Source of the DNA: Streptomyces alboflavus | GTDB lineage: Bacteria; Actinomycetota; Actinomycetes; Streptomycetales; Streptomycetaceae | DNA: 44,363 nucleotides | NCBI RefSeq assembly: GCF_000716675.1 | Contig: NZ_JNXT01000072.1 | Span: 1 to 44,363 of the forward strand | Direction: 5' to 3' | Shown here: piece by piece, positions 44,291 to 44,363 of the stretch | Layout of the letters: every line of letters begins with the position of its first letter | How positions within the stretch are numbered: the stretch's first letter is position 1 | Notes under the pieces: model-generated | What the model saw: only the letters and a program-made list of their open reading frames with translations | Database searches by the model: none | What the model was told of the DNA's origin: nothing | Position numbers and translations under genes: made by a program

Positions 44291-44363
44291 CCGTGGTGAC
44301 CGCCACCCCCGAGTCCACTCCCGGCGGCAGCCCTCCCCGCCGCTGCGCGGCGTCTCCCCCACC

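Overview
The window is very GC-rich (well above 70% by eye), with GTG and TTG starts, short purine-rich Shine-Dalgarno sites, long spurious antisense frames and stem-rich gaps. Together with the gene content (tandem-domain Lrp regulator, nSTAND/WD40 protein, MmyB-type XRE regulator, an intergenic repeat I recognise from streptomycetes, a sigma-R-type promoter) this points to a Streptomyces chromosome or a close relative. I see no phage genes, insertion sequences, tRNA, rRNA or CRISPR array.

Layout. 1-7.8 kb: tail of an unidentified protein, a quinone-oxidoreductase-like enzyme, a secreted sialidase followed by a DUF4185-type protein, a bile-acid:sodium-symporter-like carrier divergent from a LysR regulator, and a double-domain Lrp regulator. 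7.8-11.3 kb: an MFS drug exporter and a long-chain acyl-CoA ligase behind two inverted repeats. 11.4-19.8 kb (all minus strand): the centrepiece, a nine-gene run pqqA-pqqB-pqqC-pqqD-pqqE, GH105-like unsaturated uronyl hydrolase, polysaccharide lyase, PQQ-type sugar dehydrogenase, GH28-like polygalacturonase. The first six genes are tightly packed and mostly overlap by 1-8 nt.

20-27.2 kb: an aldo/keto reductase with a good sigma-R-type promoter, a 1239-residue HTH-nSTAND-WD40 protein, a GT-C membrane glycosyltransferase and a probably leaderless VOC protein. 27.3-32.1 kb: two SAM methyltransferases (one with a histidine-rich leader), a possible small coupled ORF, pterin carbinolamine dehydratase, an ADP-ribosylglycohydrolase and a divergent XRE regulator. 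32.2-44.4 kb: a stand-alone DnaK with a HAIR-like site, an OsmC peroxidase, a subtilase that seems to lack an internal segment, a protein with a caspase-like His/Cys signature plus an inhibitor-like C-terminal region, an APC permease and a membrane-anchored alkaline-phosphatase-family protein.

How the genes may work together. The minus-strand run makes the cofactor PQQ, exports enzymes that cut and trim uronate-containing polysaccharide, and exports a sugar dehydrogenase carrying PQQ-binding signatures. The inferred system is an extracellular depolymerise-and-oxidise pathway whose cofactor is made from the same transcript. Functions given are family-level recognition from sequence; no database search was possible.
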